Below, in pieces: positions 5,550 to 8,680 of a DNA stretch of 8,680 bases. The translations under genes and the position numbers were made by a program. The stretch is from contig JACQCY010000016.1 in NCBI GenBank assembly GCA_016201355.1, positions 1-8,680 on the forward strand, given 5' to 3'. The first letter of the stretch is position 1. Every line of letters begins with the position of its first letter. Source of the DNA: Candidatus Yonathbacteria bacterium. GTDB taxonomy: Bacteria; Patescibacteriota; Minisyncoccia; Phycocordibacterales; UBA1550. Under the pieces are notes generated by a model. It was not told the origin of the DNA. It was given only the letters and a program-made list of their open reading frames with translations, and searched no databases.

Positions 5550-6581
5550 TCAGTGCATACTCGCCGAAGTTACACAACTGTTATATGCTTGCACTCCCTC
5601 ATTATATTTGGCAATGAGCGCGCGGGTTGCTTCAATAAGCGCATTGTACGGAGGGAGGAGATTATTATATTCACCAATGTAAATATTATAATTTTGGTCA
5701 CTGGTCGAGGCGCTGTCTATCTGCGTCTTCTTTGTGTCAATCTGCGCGCGCTCAACTGAAATTTGCGTATTATTATTATCAATTTGCATCTTTGTCTCTG
5801 CATCGATTACCGGACACGCTGAAAGTGGCATACCGAAACTTTGCACCGCAAGCCATGTCTCGCGCCCCTCATACATTCCCTTTCCCACCGCGACACCGAT
5901 TTCTTGATAATGGCTATTCAAAATATTCGCGCGGTGTCCGGGACTATTCATCCACGCCGTGACTAGTTTCTCATCCCCTCCAAAATCTCCCAAAGCGAGA
6001 TTCTCTCCGACAATTACGAACGCATATCCTACCGTAGTGGCAAGGTCGACTGGACCGACACCCGTCGGCGATATATGCTCAAAATACTGCTTCGCAAACA
6101 TATCGCTGAGCTTCATCTCTGCGTCACGGTCGAGGATATTGTTTTCAATGAGCGCGGGCAATCCACCGTTTATCGATCGCGCGCCATTGGTATATTCAAT
6201 GACTCCTTTTGTGGTAAGGATCCACGATGGAGGTGGTGGGGTCGCGGGAAGAGGCGCAATGAGAGGACCAGGGGTGATGGCAGTTCTTTGGGGGATTGTT
6301 TCTTTTGGAACCAAACTGCCATTTGTTATAACAGGGGAAGAATTCGTCTTTGTATTACGCGGTTTCTCTTTTGAAACAACATTTTTTATTATCTCTTGTT
6401 TTTTAACACTTAGTGACATTTCTTTTGGTATGTCCTGTGACATTACAGGAACAATATGTTCACTTACTGGTGATGTGTTTACGCGAAGACTAAACATATT
6501 CTGAATATTCCACAATGAAGAAACCCCTGTCGAGATAAGGGTAGCCACCCCAAAGATAATCCCTAACATCACTTTCAACAT
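5550..6581 (-). CDS. Membrane-anchored CAP-domain (YkwD/SCP-like) surface protein with helical tail
   Basis: The 343-residue product probably lies outside the cytoplasmic membrane. Residues ~2-24 (LKVMLGIIFGVATLISTGV...) form a signal anchor or signal peptide. Residues 30-104 are a polar, Ser/Thr/Pro-containing linker, and 105-118 are Pro-rich (PGPLIAPLPATPPPP). A CAP domain follows at ~126-250: YFEHISPTG (His169), GENLALGDF (Glu193), WMNSPGHRANIL (His216) and YQEIGVAV (Glu227). These are the usual cavity residues of bacterial YkwD-type proteins, whose biochemical role is mostly unknown. The tail 256-336 holds four exact heptads (Gln at 266, 273, 280, 287, each followed by Ile) and then a second amphipathic helix. 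The only two Cys, 256 and 336, bracket it, which suggests a disulfide-closed helical hairpin. The gene appears single. Confidence 0.88.
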   Translation of the reverse strand: MLKVMLGIIFGVATLISTGVSSLWNIQNMFSLRVNTSPVSEHIVPVMSQDIPKEMSLSVKKQEIIKNVVSKEKPRNTKTNSSPVITNGSLVPKETIPQRTAITPGPLIAPLPATPPPPSWILTTKGVIEYTNGARSINGGLPALIENNILDRDAEMKLSDMFAKQYFEHISPTGVGPVDLATTVGYAFVIVGENLALGDFGGDEKLVTAWMNSPGHRANILNSHYQEIGVAVGKGMYEGRETWLAVQSFGMPLSACPVIDAETKMQIDNNNTQISVERAQIDTKKTQIDSASTSDQNYNIYIGEYNNLLPPYNALIEATRALIAKYNEGVQAYNSCVTSASMH

Positions 6582-6588
6582 ATTCTTT

Positions 6589-6597
6589 ATTTTACCA
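6589..6597 (-). promoter_or_regulatory. Extended -10 promoter element before the CAP gene
   Basis: On the - strand, TGG followed by TAAAAT (complement of 6589-6597) is an extended -10 (TGn-TAAAAT). Its last base is 7 nt before the ATG, so the transcript would start at or very near the start codon, giving a leaderless mRNA. A TTGATA word lies upstream, but at a 20-bp spacing, which is too long. No Shine-Dalgarno sequence exists. Confidence 0.4.
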
Positions 6598-6638
6598 TAC
6601 TATTCCGATGAGATTATCAATAAAGTGGTTTCAATACT

Positions 6639-6977
6639 TCAAGAAAAAGAAAATTGAGTATTTGATATTTCGTCTATCCCCCACGAGCTTTCTTTGGGGA
6701 CGCGAAACGCAGGATGATTTAACACAACAAAAATCTTGCCTCCCGGCTTTAAAACACGAAAACATTCTTTAAAAACCTTATGCAGTTCTTCTATATTCTG
6801 TAGCGCGAGAATGATGGATATTTTTTCAAAAGATGCGTCTTCAAAGATACTGAGATCGTCAGCCGAATTTACAAAATATTTAATTTCCTTTGAAGATTGT
6901 TTCTTCGCAATAGCAATAAGCGTTGCGCTCATATCAATCCCAAAAATAATCGCTCCTTCTTGATAAAATATTATCTT
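6639..6977 (-). pseudogene. SAM-dependent methyltransferase remnant (class I), both ends missing
   Basis: The open frame 6977 to 6639 carries the middle of a class I methyltransferase: FYQEGAIIFGIDMS (end of motif I region and the acidic SAM-ribose position, Asp of GID), then IILALQNIEELHKVFKECFR and VLKPGGKIFVVLNHPAFRVP (the motif around the post-motif beta strand). The glycine-rich motif I that should precede it (DLGCGxG type) is absent: an in-frame TAG lies at the complement of 6978-6980, and the kinase gene ends at 7015. The C-terminus stops at NTQFSFS soon after SSWGIDE, where homologues usually continue. An internal ATG at the complement of 6930-6932 would give 97 residues, which would lack SAM-binding residues. 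A decayed gene is the best reading. A short functional protein is unlikely. Confidence 0.7.
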
Positions 6978-7014
6978 CTAACCGGGAAGCAAACGAAGGG
7001 GCGCGAGACGTGCG

Positions 7015-8680
7015 CTACATAATCGGAAGCGACACAAAAAATGTTGTTCCTTTGCCCTCTTCTGATGTGAACCAGATCTTGCCACCCAGAAGCGTGATGT
7101 ACGCTTTTGCAATATAGAGCCCAAGTCCGTCACCAGCATTTTCTTTCCCGTGGTTGCTTGCGCGGAAAAACTTGGTAAAGATCGTCACTTGCTCTTCTTC
7201 AGGGATTCCGCGCCCTGTGTCAGCGATTTCAATACAGAGTTCTTTTCCTAGAAGCTCAGTCTTAACCTCCACAGTAGCGCCGTCTGAACTATAAATCACC
7301 GCATTTTCAATGATTTCGAACAACATGCGAACGAGCAATTTATGATCCGTATTGATTGCCATAAGAGGCGAAACGGGCGCGATTGCGATCGTGACATTTC
7401 GATCTTTTGCGAGCGCGTCAATTTTACTTTGCACCTCGGTCAACACATCAATAAATTTAGTCGGCATAAGATGAGGCATAATACTATTTTGATCAATCTC
7501 GGATACCGCAACAAGATCTTCCGAAAGATTCTTGATGCTCAACATAGATTGATGAGCAATTTGTAAATCCTCTTTTTTCTTTTCGAGGTTTTCTTCTTTC
7601 ATTGCCATCTCAAGATTCCAGAGCGCTTCCGTGATCGGTGTCCGAAGCTGATGGGACGCGTAGACAAAATCTGAACGAAAATGCGTAGATTCAATCTCTT
7701 TTGACACATCACGGAAAACGATGATTGCACCTTCTGTCTCCCCGCTTGCGTCAAGAAGCGGCGCCGCGCTGTCGCCTGCCGAGATCTCGCTCCCATCTTT
7801 CTTTATCAACAGAACGCCGTCCTCCATAAAAGAAGTTTTCTTTATAACGATTGCATCCTCAATGAACGCAACATCCTCTTTGCGGTCGCGCTCGCGGATA
7901 AATTTTATAATCTCGCGAAAAGGTTTACCGAGCGCTTCCGCTTCGCTAAAACCGGTGATCACGCTTGCCGACTTGTTCCATAAGGTAATACGCCAATTGC
8001 GGTCAATCGCGACGACGCCATCGCCGATGCTTTCAAGCAATATCCGCTCGCGGTCACGCTGTCCTCTGATTCTTTCACGGTCTTTTAATACGCGATAGGA
8101 AGAAAAACCGACAATGAAAGTAATCAGCGCCCAGATGAGAGCGAGTTCAATGATTTGTCTATCCCTCTCGGCAAAAGCGACGCGCGTCGGCTGTACGATC
8201 TCAACGCCAAACCCGTACTCCTTCACGGGAGCATAGGCGGTTACATTCTCTTCATTTTCAATAGGATCAAAAACCACCTCTACGCCCCGCTCTCCGCGGA
8301 GAAGTTTCTGAATGGTGGCGACCGAAGAGTAATCAACAAAACCGCCTTCCATCTTCGTATGCTGGTGCGCGATCATCTGCCCTTTTTTGTCTATCACATA
8401 AACAGCCCCGCCCTGGCCAACACTAACTTCATCAATCCAGTCTACGATCACGTCAAGCTTTGCGGCCAAGAGGATAAAACCGAGGGATTTTTGATCGGCG
8501 GATTTCACGGGGACCGCCACGGAAACAACGCCATACTTCGGCTCAACCGCCCGAAGAAACGCTTCCGAAACATACGGCTTCCATTCTTTGCTCACACCTT
8601 GATAATAATCACGGTACGAAAAGTTTTTTCCAATCATTTCGGGCGATGGCACATTGCTCGCTTTTAATATCCCTTCTTTG
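7015..8680 (-). CDS. Membrane sensor histidine kinase (dCACHE-TM-PAS-HisKA-HATPase), 5' end outside the window
   Basis: The frame is open to the right edge, so the true start is not visible; a GTG at the complement of 8650-8652 is inside the sensor domain and unlikely to be the start. Numbering from that GTG: dCACHE-type extracellular sensor remainder 1-160 (YRDYYQGV, PYVSEAFLRA, GGAVYVIDKKGQMIAH); TM ~167-188; charged linker; PAS ~203-315 (DGVVAIDRNWRITLWN); HisKA with phosphoacceptor His334 in ASHQLRTP (codon complement of 7651-7653); HATPase with N-box EIIENAV (N450), DTGRGIP (478-484), TIFTKFFRA (490-498) and GDGLGLYIAK (507-516). All catalytic motifs are intact, so this should be an active kinase sensing a small ligand outside the cell. 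No response regulator is adjacent in the window; it may lie upstream, beyond the edge. Confidence 0.95.
   Translation of the reverse strand, partial: KEGILKASNVPSPEMIGKNFSYRDYYQGVSKEWKPYVSEAFLRAVEPKYGVVSVAVPVKSADQKSLGFILLAAKLDVIVDWIDEVSVGQGGAVYVIDKKGQMIAHQHTKMEGGFVDYSSVATIQKLLRGERGVEVVFDPIENEENVTAYAPVKEYGFGVEIVQPTRVAFAERDRQIIELALIWALITFIVGFSSYRVLKDRERIRGQRDRERILLESIGDGVVAIDRNWRITLWNKSASVITGFSEAEALGKPFREIIKFIRERDRKEDVAFIEDAIVIKKTSFMEDGVLLIKKDGSEISAGDSAAPLLDASGETEGAIIVFRDVSKEIESTHFRSDFVYASHQLRTPITEALWNLEMAMKEENLEKKKEDLQIAHQSMLSIKNLSEDLVAVSEIDQNSIMPHLMPTKFIDVLTEVQSKIDALAKDRNVTIAIAPVSPLMAINTDHKLLVRMLFEIIENAVIYSSDGATVEVKTELLGKELCIEIADTGRGIPEEEQVTIFTKFFRASNHGKENAGDGLGLYIAKAYITLLGGKIWFTSEEGKGTTFFVSLPIM

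Noticed and set aside
5959..6504. 181-residue + strand reading frame
   Set aside because: It lies antisense to the CAP-domain gene and shows no family features.
8155..8667. 170-residue + strand reading frame
   Set aside because: It is antisense to the sensor part of the histidine kinase and looks like a shadow of its codon pattern.
126..8680. Receiver and kinase as a cognate two-component pair
   Set aside because: They are 6.5 kb apart on opposite strands, and the receiver lacks the phosphoacceptor Asp.

Overview
The window looks like a piece of a Patescibacteria (CPR) genome, most likely of the Parcubacteria group. That placement is inference from gene content: compact genes with AT-rich spacers, a C-terminally extended MacB-type ABC ATPase, a CAP-domain surface protein with a helical tail, and an almost complete absence of Shine-Dalgarno sequences. 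Standard code fits, because TGA ends genes at sensible family lengths.

Left part, + strand: a REP-like repeat array cut by the window edge (1-80), a single-domain response regulator whose phosphoacceptor Asp is Gly (126-551), then an ABC exporter pair, ATPase (614-1675) and MacB/FtsX-like permease (1940-3193). The ATPase has a C-terminal extension built of two related ~53-residue repeats. The second repeat is out of frame after a GGGG run, so the gene is either frameshifted (natural, programmed or a sequence error) or split.

Middle, 3199-4073: a compact mobile unit. A REP-associated tyrosine transposase (RAYT, Y1/HUH family) gene of low G+C is bracketed by two identical 54-bp hairpins made of inverted 23-bp units. 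The same 23-bp unit occurs in one orientation only at the far left of the window. This RAYT-plus-REP/BIME system is the most interesting thing here.

Right part, - strand: ychF (4078-5175), preceded by a small conserved-looking helical protein gene (5258-5488), a membrane-anchored CAP/YkwD-like protein (5550-6581), a methyltransferase remnant lacking both ends (6639-6977), and a membrane sensor histidine kinase (dCACHE-TM-PAS-HisKA-HATPase) that runs off the right edge (7015-8680). Two AT-rich spacers (1871-1940 and, inverted, 5173-5251) are related to each other and sit in the same orientation just before a start codon, a second repeat family. No RNA gene, CRISPR array or clear intrinsic terminator was seen.
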